DNA of 64,000 bases from Pseudohongiella nitratireducens (GCF_001642735.1 NZ_LWHM01000031.1:227020-291019); one strand, 5' to 3'; positions 1 to 8,567 are shown, numbered from the stretch's first letter. Notes: generated by a model not told the origin, from the letters alone. Numbers and translations: made by a program.

Positions 1-295
1 TCTCTGCCAAAGCGTCTGGGTTCGGCAGGGGGTGTCGACCCGTCTTACCGGGTATCACAGCCGCCGACAGGTCCTCGTCCAGATCCAGGAACTGAGCACC
101 CGGGATGTGTGAGTCGACAAAACTCTCTCGCCCCCAATGCGGTTCTCCCAGCTGAAAACGACAGTCAAATATGATGACCTTGCGATCACTCTGACCGTCA
201 ATCTTTCTGTCATCCACCTGTTTGCCTGACTGAACTTTCAACTCAGATACGGAAATTAATGGGGACATAGATTTTGCAACACGCGTCTCAGCCAT
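1..295 (-). CDS. Rhodanese-family sulfurtransferase, N-terminal part
   Basis: The gene starts at the ATG ending at base 295 on the minus strand and runs off the left edge, so only about 98 residues are visible. The translation has rhodanese landmarks: FDCRF as the first strand, SFVDSHIPGA, FLDLDEDLS and GRHPLPNP. This order is typical of the first (inactive) domain of two-domain thiosulfate or 3-mercaptopyruvate sulfurtransferases, which move sulfur from a small donor to cyanide or thiols. The catalytic cysteine would lie in the second domain, outside the window, so the donor cannot be told. There are about 30 residues before the domain and no signal peptide; an internal ATG (MSPLISVSEL) is an alternative start. 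Confidence 0.85.
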   Translation of the reverse strand, partial: MAETRVAKSMSPLISVSELKVQSGKQVDDRKIDGQSDRKVIIFDCRFQLGEPHWGRESFVDSHIPGAQFLDLDEDLSAAVIPGKTGRHPLPNPDALAE

Positions 296-444
296 CTCAC
301 TCTCTCACAGATAATCGTCATCAAATCGTCAATTTACCTACGTCAGTCTGTCACAAAAACGGGTCAAACTTCGGGCCAGTTCCGTTACACATACAGATTA
401 ATAATACAGATCAGCTGAGCTGACATACTGACAGGTAGACGGAT

Positions 445-1008
445 ATGATTAAACTCGTCTTGCGCCAATCATTCAACCCGACATTGCAAAAACTTGCAGC
501 ACTGGATGCACGATTGTTCCTGGGTATTAACCAGGCGCATCAGCGGTTTAATCTGAGATCAGCGGTTCGACTGGTATCAGCCAGTGGAGATGGGTATCTT
601 TATGCCCTGCTCGCTTTCATCCTGATTCTGGTGGACAGGCAGGCAGGAAGTACATTGCTGTTGGTGGGGTGTGCTGCATTTCTGATTGAACTGCCACTGT
701 ACTGGGTGTTAAAAAACACCTGCAAGCGTCGTCGCCCCTTTCACGTAGTAGCAGCGATGGCTCCTTTCCTGAAACCATCCGATGAATTCAGCTTTCCTTC
801 TGGCCACACCACGGCGGCCTTCCTGTTTGCCACCGCAGCCAGTCACTGCTTTCCTGCACTGACACTGGTTCTTTTTAGCTGGGCGGCATTAATCGGGTTG
901 TCTCGTGTCATGCTCCGCGTGCACTTTGTTTCTGACGTGCTGGCTGGCATGCTGCTTGGCACCCTGATCGCTAACCTAAGCCTCCTATGGCTGGGTCAGG
1001 GTCTGTAA
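445..1008 (+). CDS. PAP2-family membrane phosphatase
   Basis: A 187-residue integral membrane protein with the complete type 2 phosphatidic acid phosphatase signature: K90-x6-R97-P98, PSGH at 118-121, and S153-R-x5-H160-x3-D164. The two histidines are the expected phosphohistidine nucleophile and general acid. Several hydrophobic segments surround the motifs, placing the active site at the periplasmic face. Members dephosphorylate lipid phosphates such as undecaprenyl pyrophosphate or phosphatidylglycerol phosphate; which substrate is used here cannot be read from sequence. It is transcribed away from the sulfurtransferase and converges on the heme A synthase gene 19 bases beyond its stop. 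Confidence 0.88.
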   Translation: MIKLVLRQSFNPTLQKLAALDARLFLGINQAHQRFNLRSAVRLVSASGDGYLYALLAFILILVDRQAGSTLLLVGCAAFLIELPLYWVLKNTCKRRRPFHVVAAMAPFLKPSDEFSFPSGHTTAAFLFATAASHCFPALTLVLFSWAALIGLSRVMLRVHFVSDVLAGMLLGTLIANLSLLWLGQGL

Positions 1009-1027
1009 CCAGACCCTGCAATCCAGG

Positions 1028-2026
1028 TTAAACCGTCTGCTGAATTTTCTTAAGGTGACGGTATTCCATCCACAACAGAAACTGTAATCCGAATATCAGC
1101 GTGGCCGCCAGCAAATGGACAGGCTGGACAATCGCGGGCATTCCCAGGTGGCCCAGGGTAGCACCTGACAGAATGGCCAGTCCCACCACAGTAAGGATAC
1201 CCAGCATCAGCCTGGTCAGGTAATGCCCCAGCCCCAGTGAATGGTAGAGCATCCATACGAGCCAAAGATTGGCAAACAGGACAACCGCCGAAAAAGAACG
1301 GTGAACATAGAAGAACCAGGGCTGCATGGCAATCCAGCTGGACCGCTCTACACCCTGAAAATGATTCAGGAAATCGGTCATTTCACGAACCTGAGTCCCC
1401 ATCGTAACCTGCAATACAGTCATTCCAATGACTGTATACAGCAAAGGGGCAAACTTTGACGGCAGGCCTGAAATGGCGTGCTGACCGGCAATATCGCGGC
1501 GTGAACGCGCCAGGGCAAAAAGCAGCACACCCACGATGGCCAGGGCCATGACCATATGCAGGGTAATCATGCCGGGTTGCAAATTCGATGCAACTACGCG
1601 CGCGCCCAGCCAGCCCTGAAAGATCACCATCAACAAAGCTGCCACTGATGCAACCGGAATCCAGCGGTCATATGACCTCAGGCGCAGCGATTTCCAGGCA
1701 GTAATCAGTATGAACAGCCCAATGCTGACGCCAACCAGCCGATTGACATATTCTGTCCAGGTTTTAACCGGGTTGAAGCGGGTTTCCGCATAGCCACGAT
1801 CAGCATAGATTTCCTGGTAATTCGCAGGCAACTGAGCCTCGCTTACAGGCGGAACCCAGCGGCCAAAACAGGTTGGCCAGTCCGGACACCCCATCCCTGC
1901 CCCGGAGGCACGAACGGTGGCACCCACCAGAATCAGAAAATAGACAGCGATCAGTGTGATAAGGGCGATACGCCGGTAGGAAACTAGCGCAGACGATGTG
2001 CCTGCAGATTGCATTTCTTGCGTCAT
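1028..2026 (-). CDS. ctaA: Heme A synthase, COX15/CtaA family
   Basis: A 332-residue polytopic membrane protein with about eight hydrophobic segments. It has the family hallmark GCPDWPTC (46-53) after the first segment and conserved histidines at 157, 242 and 303. The family oxidises the methyl group of heme O to the formyl group of heme A for aa3-type cytochrome oxidases. The usual first heme-ligand motif ExxHR reads E92-Y-V-N95-R here, so asparagine replaces histidine. From memory, such a variant occurs in some other bacterial lineages, notably Bacteroidetes-like CtaA. No ctaB or oxidase subunit genes flank it. No clear ribosome site precedes the first ATG; Met5 is an alternative start. Confidence 0.88.
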   Translation of the reverse strand: MTQEMQSAGTSSALVSYRRIALITLIAVYFLILVGATVRASGAGMGCPDWPTCFGRWVPPVSEAQLPANYQEIYADRGYAETRFNPVKTWTEYVNRLVGVSIGLFILITAWKSLRLRSYDRWIPVASVAALLMVIFQGWLGARVVASNLQPGMITLHMVMALAIVGVLLFALARSRRDIAGQHAISGLPSKFAPLLYTVIGMTVLQVTMGTQVREMTDFLNHFQGVERSSWIAMQPWFFYVHRSFSAVVLFANLWLVWMLYHSLGLGHYLTRLMLGILTVVGLAILSGATLGHLGMPAIVQPVHLLAATLIFGLQFLLWMEYRHLKKIQQTV

Positions 2027-2204
2027 GGGTAGTTTAGGCTCTAGTTCAGGTCAGCAGAGTAGACTAATGCGCCAGATATTGAGTTGTCATTATTGCGGCA
2101 ACAGTAATTTTACTCCTCCCAGCCGCCGCTGACCACCATTGGCGCATGGCTTGACCTGATTACCTTGAATCCTGCTGATCCAGAACAAGGTTTGCTGACC
2201 CGTT

Positions 2205-3281
2205 TCAGCTCTTTCCAGTCTGATCATCCTGCTGTCGCCAGGCTGATGGTGTCTGGCCTAATTTTTCTTTAAATGCCTTGTTAAAAGACGATAAAGAGAG
2301 GTACCCGACATCAAGCGCAATGCTGGAGATCGGTATATGAGCCTCATCCGGATCACGTAATCGGCTTGCCGCCTCTTCAATACGATACTGATTAAGGAAC
2401 TGATTGAAATTACGAAAGTGCAGTGTCTGGTTGATCAGGCGCCGTAACCGGTATTCCTGTAATGATACCTTGGCTGCCAGATCCCCGATTGTCAGCCCAG
2501 ACTCGGCATAAAGTCGCTCTTCGCGCATCGCTTTGAGTATGCGGTCAATGTAACGTTGCTCCTGCTGGGAAACATTATCAGTTTCACTGACCTGTTCAGG
2601 GGGCTTTGGCATCGGCTGATCTGCTGCCGTGTGGATCAGGTGCGATGCATCGGCTTTGAGACGAAACATCACCAGATTCACAAACATCAGCAGAATAAAG
2701 ACGCCTGAAAAATAGACACTGTCGAGTTGGGGGCTGCCAAGCCAGAAAAAGCCGGAGCCGACAATCAGACCGACAATACTGCCCATACCAATTGCAAAGG
2801 GCACACGAATCTGACGCCGGGGTTCCACCAGGTCTTCATCACGGCCACGATAGGCCATAAATATCACATGGCACGCCAGCAAGAACATGATGAACTGCGG
2901 GATATAGAAGTAAGTGAAGAAAAACAGACTGATTTCAGGCGGGCGGCCTTCAAAAAAGAACAGCCCGACACAACGTGCAGAAATGTAAAAGGTAATCACC
3001 AGCCAGATCCATTGCGGTATGGCACGGCGATCATCAAACAGGTTGCGAGCCATCAGCCAAAGTACAGCCGGGGTAAAAGTAGCCAGTACCTGCAGTGGCG
3101 TCCGAACAATATCAGGCCAGGGCCACAGTCCTCTGGACAGAATATAGGAAACGATACAGACGCAAAATACGGCAATCAGCCTGGATAGACGTTGCCTGGG
3201 AAAATTAATCAGATACAGGCAGGCAAGAAATACCAACTGAGAAATGGCAAGAAAGCTACTTGCCGTGTGAATCCATTGCAT
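2205..3281 (-). CDS. Membrane-anchored AraC-family transcription regulator
   Basis: The N-terminal half holds about seven hydrophobic segments (tracts such as FLAISQLVFLACLYLINF and GVFILLMFVNLVMF). The C-terminal hundred residues form an AraC double helix-turn-helix: LTIGDLAAKVSLQEYRLRR, FNQFLNQYRIEEAASRL, ISSIALDVGYLSLSSFNKAF and the closing LGQTPSAWR. This architecture suggests a membrane-embedded sensor coupled directly to DNA binding, with an unknown ligand. I place the start at the ATG at 3281, just before the first hydrophobic segment; an upstream in-frame start at 3353 adds 24 unconvincing residues. It lies downstream of a terminator that closes the 3.4-5.9 kb operon, so it is probably transcribed alone. 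Confidence 0.85.
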   Translation of the reverse strand: MQWIHTASSFLAISQLVFLACLYLINFPRQRLSRLIAVFCVCIVSYILSRGLWPWPDIVRTPLQVLATFTPAVLWLMARNLFDDRRAIPQWIWLVITFYISARCVGLFFFEGRPPEISLFFFTYFYIPQFIMFLLACHVIFMAYRGRDEDLVEPRRQIRVPFAIGMGSIVGLIVGSGFFWLGSPQLDSVYFSGVFILLMFVNLVMFRLKADASHLIHTAADQPMPKPPEQVSETDNVSQQEQRYIDRILKAMREERLYAESGLTIGDLAAKVSLQEYRLRRLINQTLHFRNFNQFLNQYRIEEAASRLRDPDEAHIPISSIALDVGYLSLSSFNKAFKEKLGQTPSAWRQQDDQTGKS

Positions 3282-3364
3282 AGGGTCTGATGACCTCAGA
3301 ATCTCATGATTATTATTGATTCTTATTTCAACCGCTTGGGGCAAGCAAGTCAATTAACAAATAA

Positions 3365-3414
3365 AAAAACCCTGCGCTAATGCGACCACTTCTCTGCATT
3401 AACACAGGGTTTTT
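3365..3414 (-). terminator. Rho-independent terminator, possibly bidirectional
   Basis: Bases 3365-3374 (AAAAACCCTG) pair with 3405-3414 (CAGGGTTTTT), and the stem continues inward through GCTAATGC/GCATTAAC with one mismatch, leaving a 12-base loop. Read on the minus strand, the hairpin ends in a run of T residues. It lies about 20 bases beyond the stop codon of the secreted-protein gene at 3435, so it should end the two-gene copper/cytochrome operon. The A-run on the other arm could also make it work in reverse. Confidence 0.85.
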
Positions 3415-3434
3415 CGTCCCGAACTTATTGTCGA

Positions 3435-4397
3435 TTACGGTGTAACATTTACCTCAAGATACTGGTCTGCGAACAGACCACCGTCATCAGCTCGAGCCCA
3501 AAGCACATAACGGCCTGGCTCTTTAAATGTCACAGATGACTCATAGACACCATCTTCCGGTACGGCTGGTGGCTTGAAGTAGGCACCCCAGGGCGAATTC
3601 GCACTGGCGCGCGTATCTTCCCAGCTCTTGACCTGCTGAGGCATGAACTCAGTTTCACCTTCGCCACGATACACACTCCACGACAGGAACAGGCCGTTAA
3701 CCTTGCCCACAGTCACACGTGATGGTGCACGAAGGAAACGCTGAATTTCACGCTGCGCACTGGGACTGGCATCGCGGTTCAAGCTGGCAACACGACCTGG
3801 CTTGGGCAGCCCGTCATCCGTTACCTGGACACGCAGCTCCAGCGGCTCACCAACTCGCACACTGCGAACGGTATCACCAATGATACTGACCTGGGGTGGC
3901 GTATTGGCACGAGACTCAGGCGTACTGGTACCCGCACCCAGCGAACCGGTTTCTGAGGCAATCACAACATGATCGACAACATAGTCTTTATCCAGTGTCG
4001 CATAAGCGGTGCGAGTTTCACCGTTAGGCGAAGTGATGGTCCAGGTTAACTCCTGGTCACCCCAGTCTTCTGGCACTTGTACCTTGAAGGTAAAGCGGTT
4101 GCGACGCGGCTGGAAATGAGTAGGCTGACCACGATCTTCAGCGCCTGGGCTAAAGAAATTATTCTCGCCAACAGGAATATCCAGCTCTTCTTCCCAGTTT
4201 TCGTTGTGGTAACCGAAAATGAAGCTGTAACTGCCATCAGGGTTCTGCTCCCAGCCTTCATAGGCTGGCTCGATGTGCTGCCCCTTTAAATAGGTCTGGG
4301 CAGAAACCGGAGCGGCGATAAATGCCGCTCCCAACACAACGGTTGCCACAATGGCATGCACTCTGCTGAGTGCATTGTTTACTGCTTTCAACATCAT
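3435..4397 (-). CDS. Secreted protein of unknown function, partner of cytochrome/copper enzyme
   Basis: A 320-residue protein with a clear signal peptide (hydrophobic 15-29, cleavage near AAPVSA-QT). No catalytic motif is recognised. The mature N-terminus has a conserved-looking block (AYEGWEQNPDGSY, FGYHNENWEEELDIPVG, GQPTHFQPRRNRF), and the C-terminal half (about 165-320) resembles a beta-sandwich ending in a cadherin-like YVLWARADDGG segment. From memory, similar secreted proteins occur in Acidobacteria and marine bacteria beside cytochrome c/copper proteins. Its ATG overlaps the upstream gene's TGA (ATGA) and has a strong GGAGG ribosome site inside that gene, so the two are translationally coupled. 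A structural or substrate-binding partner is an inference. Confidence 0.75.
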   Translation of the reverse strand: MMLKAVNNALSRVHAIVATVVLGAAFIAAPVSAQTYLKGQHIEPAYEGWEQNPDGSYSFIFGYHNENWEEELDIPVGENNFFSPGAEDRGQPTHFQPRRNRFTFKVQVPEDWGDQELTWTITSPNGETRTAYATLDKDYVVDHVVIASETGSLGAGTSTPESRANTPPQVSIIGDTVRSVRVGEPLELRVQVTDDGLPKPGRVASLNRDASPSAQREIQRFLRAPSRVTVGKVNGLFLSWSVYRGEGETEFMPQQVKSWEDTRASANSPWGAYFKPPAVPEDGVYESSVTFKEPGRYVLWARADDGGLFADQYLEVNVTP

Positions 4398-5923
4398 TCT
4401 CCCTCCGAACCCGCTACGGCCATATGCGGCATGATTTCTTTTTCTTCGTCTTTAATAGTCAGGTAGTCAATCTTGGCGTCCGACATTTCTTCCTTGTCTT
4501 CTTCCGTCAACTCAACTGGTGCGACCAGCGGTGCCAGACACAACGGACAACCAATCACATGGTCATTCGGACCCAGATTCAGATTTCGGCGGCGATCAGC
4601 CATTTCCTGGAAGAACTCGTCTTCTGACATGGCAACGCGCATACCCAGGTCGATGAACATATTGGTCACAGACCGGTTACCTGAACCCTGCCAGTTACGT
4701 GAATCAGGCACATTCGGGTTGGTATCCGTATTGTTCATGTAGCCAACAATGTGCAGCACCGTGCCTTTTGGCAGCAGTGGCTGGTGATCGGCCTCAAAGG
4801 CATAACCACGTACCCAGTTATGGTCGTAACCCACACAAGACAGGGTCTCAACGGTATAGCCCCAGGAGGCTTCCAGACACATGCGCTCACCTGGTGCGTG
4901 CAAATGTGGCTCGAATGTCACGATCTTGGTTGGCTGATCAAGCACCGCATAGGCATGCAGTTCCTGGTTATCTTCATTACCGGCGATCGAGATATCCACA
5001 CCATTACCCAGACCAATGATAGCCGGCTGGTATTTAGGCTCGTAGCCTTTCGGGTGGAAGCGGAAGCCAATTTCCAAGTGACCGGTCGTGTCTACACCCG
5101 TAGCGTGCAGGTGGACTGAATCAGAAACAATGGCCGAGCCTGCTCTTAGCAAACGACCGGCATCTTCATCAAAGATGTCAGGGTTACGGGCAATCTCATG
5201 AACAGGCCAGGAAACGGGTCTCTCTGTTGCCTGTCCATTCTCATCCTGAACCTGTGTGCTCCAGATCATATGGTGGACAATGTTACGACCACCGACCGTG
5301 TCACCAACGGCTTCCAAATCCAGGTCATTCACTTCGCGGATTTCGACAGATTTCACATAACGGTCTTCTTCCAGTCCTGTGGGAATGCTGGGAATGTTAC
5401 CCCACCAGTCAGGTGCCTGACCTTCTACAGTAATATCTTCAGTGCGGACAATCAGATCAGGCTGACCTGCAGACCAGCCTGCAGCGTCATCGAAATTCAG
5501 AGGCTCTGGCGCATCAGCAACATCACCTTTGGGTACACCACCTCGAGCCCAGGCTGAAATAGCGGCCAGCTCTTCGTCACTCAGAGAAGGGTCCTGTTTG
5601 TAATGCTGAATACCCACCTCTTTTTCCGCATACCAGGGCGGCATAGCGCCCGCTCGGTCTCGCAGACCGGTACGGTATTCGATCAGACCAGCGAAAGGTA
5701 CGACTTCGTCATAGGTAACCAGTGACATAGGCGCAACCCCACCGTCACGGTGACAGGTTTGGCAGGCGCGCTGCAGAATGGGTTCAATATCTTTATGGAA
5801 TGTAACATCAGTACCTTGTTGCGCAGATGATACTGCTGGCATCATCAGTCCGGCAGCGCTCAACACACTGCTGGCCAGAAAGGCACGGGATAGACCTCGG
5901 CGGGTAAGCTTCAGCATCCTCAC
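4394..5923 (-). CDS. Secreted cytochrome c / PHM-like copper monooxygenase fusion
   Basis: A 509-residue exported protein (signal peptide about 1-34). A cytochrome c domain follows, with heme site C54-Q-T-C57-H58 and M94 in the typical AMPPW motif as likely distal ligand. The remainder resembles copper type II ascorbate-dependent monooxygenases: H217-H218 (HHM), H271-x-H273, H340-L-H342 and a methionine candidate at 422, following an NPNVPD segment. These match in order the CuH and CuM ligands of peptidylglycine monooxygenase. A CPLC pair sits at 459-462. Known members hydroxylate C-H bonds; a fused heme could replace ascorbate as electron donor (inference). The GTG start at 5923 follows GGAGGT at good spacing. 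First gene of a two-gene operon; substrate unknown. Confidence 0.82.
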   Translation of the reverse strand: MRMLKLTRRGLSRAFLASSVLSAAGLMMPAVSSAQQGTDVTFHKDIEPILQRACQTCHRDGGVAPMSLVTYDEVVPFAGLIEYRTGLRDRAGAMPPWYAEKEVGIQHYKQDPSLSDEELAAISAWARGGVPKGDVADAPEPLNFDDAAGWSAGQPDLIVRTEDITVEGQAPDWWGNIPSIPTGLEEDRYVKSVEIREVNDLDLEAVGDTVGGRNIVHHMIWSTQVQDENGQATERPVSWPVHEIARNPDIFDEDAGRLLRAGSAIVSDSVHLHATGVDTTGHLEIGFRFHPKGYEPKYQPAIIGLGNGVDISIAGNEDNQELHAYAVLDQPTKIVTFEPHLHAPGERMCLEASWGYTVETLSCVGYDHNWVRGYAFEADHQPLLPKGTVLHIVGYMNNTDTNPNVPDSRNWQGSGNRSVTNMFIDLGMRVAMSEDEFFQEMADRRRNLNLGPNDHVIGCPLCLAPLVAPVELTEEDKEEMSDAKIDYLTIKDEEKEIMPHMAVAGSEGE

Positions 5924-6114
5924 AGGACACCTCCTTTATATTATTGTTTAACGGTTCACGAAGCATTGGAACACGATTTCAACAACACCGTCTTGCTGAT
6001 TCATGCAATAGGCTGACGGATTTCTGAAAAAACGTACAGAAACCTAATAATCCGTCAGTTCGGCCATACCGATCACGATTTGAAAATGATATAAACTGGA
6101 CACACTCAGCAGTA

Positions 6115-6726
6115 ATGGGAAGGGAGATGATTCGACAGACCGCACACAGGCTCAAGGCAGGCAACTTTCTGCCAGGCATACTGATTGGCTGGTTATTACT
6201 GGCAACCACCAGTCACGCCCAGCACAACCACGGTTATCAGTATTCCGGCTCAGTTAACTTCGAAACCATTCCGGAAGATGACTCTGTTTTACCGGAACAG
6301 CCTCGCGATCTCATTCTTCAATTCAGTGAGCCAGTGACATTAATGAAACTCGCGCTTCGCAATGACATCGAAAAGCTGGTCGATATCGGGTTCCGTTACG
6401 ATCCCACTCCCAGCCGTGTGTTTATCTGGCCATTGCCTGAACTGCCAGACTCGGATTACTACCAGATAGACTGGTCAGCCCTGGATTCGAAGCGAATCAT
6501 GATGGTAGGGCAGTTTTTCTTCTCGGCTGGACCGGATGCCGTGGTTCCCAGCTCAATCATTGCTGAAGAGGAGGAAACGTTAATGGTACCGGATTATCGC
6601 TTGAGTGATTTATCAACGTTCACGCCACCCGAAAACAAGCAACCCGACTCAGTCCGGATTGGTGGCAGGTCAGAGCAACCGGCCACCAATGATGAGGCTT
6701 CACCCGAAGGCAAAGAAGGCAACTAG
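6115..6726 (+). CDS. Secreted CopC-like copper-binding protein
   Basis: A 203-residue protein with a signal peptide ending near SHA-QHNHG, which leaves histidines close to the mature N-terminus. The following region (DSVLPEQPRDLILQFSEPV, then a short hydrophobic strand and later IDWSALDSKRIMMVGQFFF) follows the layout of CopC/YobA-type periplasmic copper carriers: an N-terminal histidine, a P-x-x-L-x-L-x-FSEPV strand and a C-terminal D-S-x-x-x-x-G-x-x-F-F strand. The last 60 residues are low-complexity and acidic. It is divergent from the cytochrome/copper enzyme operon with 191 bases between, so copper delivery to that enzyme is a reasonable inference. Met5 is an alternative start. Confidence 0.7.
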   Translation: MGREMIRQTAHRLKAGNFLPGILIGWLLLATTSHAQHNHGYQYSGSVNFETIPEDDSVLPEQPRDLILQFSEPVTLMKLALRNDIEKLVDIGFRYDPTPSRVFIWPLPELPDSDYYQIDWSALDSKRIMMVGQFFFSAGPDAVVPSSIIAEEEETLMVPDYRLSDLSTFTPPENKQPDSVRIGGRSEQPATNDEASPEGKEGN

Positions 6727-6733
6727 CCAGGCA

Positions 6734-7399
6734 TCAGTGAAGTGTCGCGTGGCGTGGCCGCTGCGTTGAGTGGCAGAAATCAGGGTGGAGCAAATCGGTC
6801 TGCTTCACCATTAACAGGTCATGCCGCGTTAATCTCTCGTACTCACTGGTCGGCTCCACACCAGGGACATCCTCAAGCAGTACACAGATCACGTCATCAT
6901 TATCCATATCGACAACCACACAGCGCTTGAAACCGGCCACAGTATTCAATGCCGCAAAACTGCCAACATCACAGGCATGGGGCGGAAAGCGCCCGACCGC
7001 ATCCTGGATAACACCCGCCGAAGAATAGGCTGTGCCGAACCCGGCAGCGGCTACAACATGAATAATTTCAATAATTTCCGGATCCGTCAAATCAACACGA
7101 ACGGAATCAGTCGCTTCAGCGAATTCGCCGTCCTGATGAAACGTCACCAGCTTGAGGAACAGGCTCATATCGTCCTGGTTCCATTCCAGCATCTCTTCTC
7201 TTTCACTACGGGAGCTGTCTGAGGAAAAGCTCATCACACTAGTTTCAATAGTAAGATCTTTTCTCTCTTCATTGTCTTCTTCCGAATCAAAAGGAACGAC
7301 CATAGAAACAGCACAGAATCCATCACTGGATTCAGCACTGAGTCGCCAAAGGAAAGGGATGTTTCCGGAGAGTTCAACCATGATGTGAAAAACCTGCAA
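6734..7399 (-). CDS. Hypothetical cytoplasmic protein
   Basis: A 221-residue acidic protein without signal peptide or membrane segment; no family recognised. Residues 38-75 are rich in E, D, S and R and probably disordered. The C-terminal part has short beta-like blocks (FKRCVVVDMDNDDVICVLLEDV). It converges on the CopC-like gene with 7 bases between the stops and follows a long AT-rich gap. Met7 (MVELSGN) is an alternative start. Length and base composition support a real gene, but nothing indicates its role. Confidence 0.5.
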   Translation of the reverse strand: MQVFHIMVELSGNIPFLWRLSAESSDGFCAVSMVVPFDSEEDNEERKDLTIETSVMSFSSDSSRSEREEMLEWNQDDMSLFLKLVTFHQDGEFAEATDSVRVDLTDPEIIEIIHVVAAAGFGTAYSSAGVIQDAVGRFPPHACDVGSFAALNTVAGFKRCVVVDMDNDDVICVLLEDVPGVEPTSEYERLTRHDLLMVKQTDLLHPDFCHSTQRPRHATLH

Positions 7400-7557
7400 A
7401 AATCATGTGTGTTTACGATAGCATTACTACTCACAATTCACCAGAAGAAACCGCCGGTAAAATTGCTTCCGCCAGTAACGAGATATGGGCACGAAAGTAA
7501 CAATTCAAGGTCTTGCCAAAGCACATTTTTTCTGAACCTTTCTTCAGTTCGAGCGAT

Positions 7558-7579
7558 TGTCCACAGAATCTGTGGATAA
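7558..7579. promoter_or_regulatory. Facing pair of DnaA-box-like sites
   Basis: TTGTCCACA (7558-7566, one mismatch to TTATCCACA) is followed after four bases by TGTGGATAA (7571-7579), the exact complement of the consensus box. Two weaker relatives (AGTTGATAA, ACTTGATAA) follow at 7583-7599. The order, an inverted pair next to an AT-rich tract, is seen, but none of the usual oriC neighbours (dnaA, dnaN, mnmG, rpmH) is present. A DnaA titration or regulatory site is more likely than an origin. Confidence 0.4.
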
Positions 7580-7738
7580 CTCAGTTGATAACTTGATAAG
7601 AAACGCCTGAAATGCCTGATATACAGTACTTCAACTCAAATTGATCATTTTTTGTACAATTCAAATATCGCTATATTTCAATAAGTTATTGCTTTTTTAT
7701 AGGCTAAAATGCACTTTTAAAAGAAATTGTGCAATTGG

Positions 7739-7768
7739 TTGACATGCCTGACATCTGTGTGCATAAAT
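7739..7768 (+). promoter_or_regulatory. Sigma-70-like promoter
   Basis: A perfect -35 element TTGACA (7739-7744) is separated by 17 bases from CATAAA (7762-7767), a fair -10. It lies about 95 bases upstream of the small membrane-anchored protein gene at 7863 and at the edge of the AT-rich tract. Confidence 0.5.
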
Positions 7769-7862
7769 CCTTCTGAATTTCACAGGAAGCTGCAATAAAC
7801 TGGCTTTTCTGTCTGTTTTTACTACTGTTTTTTACCCTATAATGTCCCAACCTTAACCGATA

Positions 7863-8357
7863 GTGATGATGTCAATGAAATACCGCGCTTTTCCCTTGCT
7901 TTTTACAGCTCTCTTGATACTGCTATTGGTTTACTCTGTCGGTCGTTTTCTCAATCGGCAAAGCATCACAGACACGCATGATGAAATTCTGGCCATCATC
8001 CGCTCATCCATGGAAGCCAAAAGCGCTGCACCGATCATTAATGCGGCTGATGAAGAATTGTTTGCTACAGTCGATGCCGAGACTTATTACAACCTCTTTA
8101 TGGCGCTGGAGGGTGCCGGAGAGCTGCAGAGCCTTAATGACATCAGCTATGAAGTCAGCAGCAGCCACTGGTGGCCGTGGTTAGCGGATTATCAGGTGCA
8201 GTACCAATTATCAGCGCAATACTCTCGTGGCAGCGCTGATGCCGTTGTAACGGTACTTTGGCATGACGGGCAGTGGGGATTTTCTCATGTCGAACTTGCT
8301 ATCCACACCGCGATAGCGAAATCAATCACGGTCGTTGCTACCGCGCAGCCGACGTAA
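7863..8357 (+). CDS. Hypothetical protein with N-terminal membrane anchor
   Basis: A 164-residue protein with one N-terminal hydrophobic segment (about residues 11-24), then a soluble region probably facing the periplasm. No conserved domain is recognised; the soluble part ends in a beta-like stretch (SADAVVTVLWHDGQWGFSHVEL). Four in-frame starts lie close together (GTG 7863, then ATG at 7866, 7869 and 7875); the last gives a normal signal-anchor. Its 3' end overlaps the convergent small membrane protein gene by 36 bases. Confidence 0.55.
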   Translation: MMMSMKYRAFPLLFTALLILLLVYSVGRFLNRQSITDTHDEILAIIRSSMEAKSAAPIINAADEELFATVDAETYYNLFMALEGAGELQSLNDISYEVSSSHWWPWLADYQVQYQLSAQYSRGSADAVVTVLWHDGQWGFSHVELAIHTAIAKSITVVATAQPT

Positions 8358-8567
8358 CCCGGCGGCGAGCAAGCGGATCACAATCACAATGGCCACTGCT
8401 GACAGCAGAATAATTCCCAGGAAAAGCAGCGTTCCCAGAAAAAAACTCAACAGCTCTTCTGTCGAGATGTTATATGACATCACCAGGGCATAAAGAGCAG
8501 CCCCGGCAATCAATACCAAAGTCAACGTTGCGCGCAGTTTATGCGAAAGTAGACGTTTCTTTGCCAT
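8322..8567 (-). CDS. Small two-span membrane protein
   Basis: An 81-residue protein with two hydrophobic helices (about 13-29 and 36-68), a basic N-terminus (MAKKRLLSHKLR) and a basic C-terminus (GLRRLRGSNDRD). A GAGGA ribosome site lies close before the ATG, which supports a real gene despite its length. It overlaps the convergent gene at 7863 by 36 bases. No function is recognised. Confidence 0.6.
   Translation of the reverse strand: MAKKRLLSHKLRATLTLVLIAGAALYALVMSYNISTEELLSFFLGTLLFLGIILLSAVAIVIVIRLLAAGLRRLRGSNDRD

Larger units (their letters stand above)
7400..7862. other. AT-rich intergenic region
   Basis: No gene is seen in these 463 bases. The left part carries a pair of facing DnaA-box-like sequences with degenerate copies beside them (7558-7599). 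From about 7610 to 7740 the DNA is markedly AT-rich with several A and T runs. The right end holds a promoter-like sequence for the small membrane protein at 7863. Confidence 0.6.

Noticed and set aside
7400..7862. Chromosomal origin
   Set aside because: Only two good DnaA boxes and no dnaA, dnaN, mnmG, yidC or rpmH in the window.
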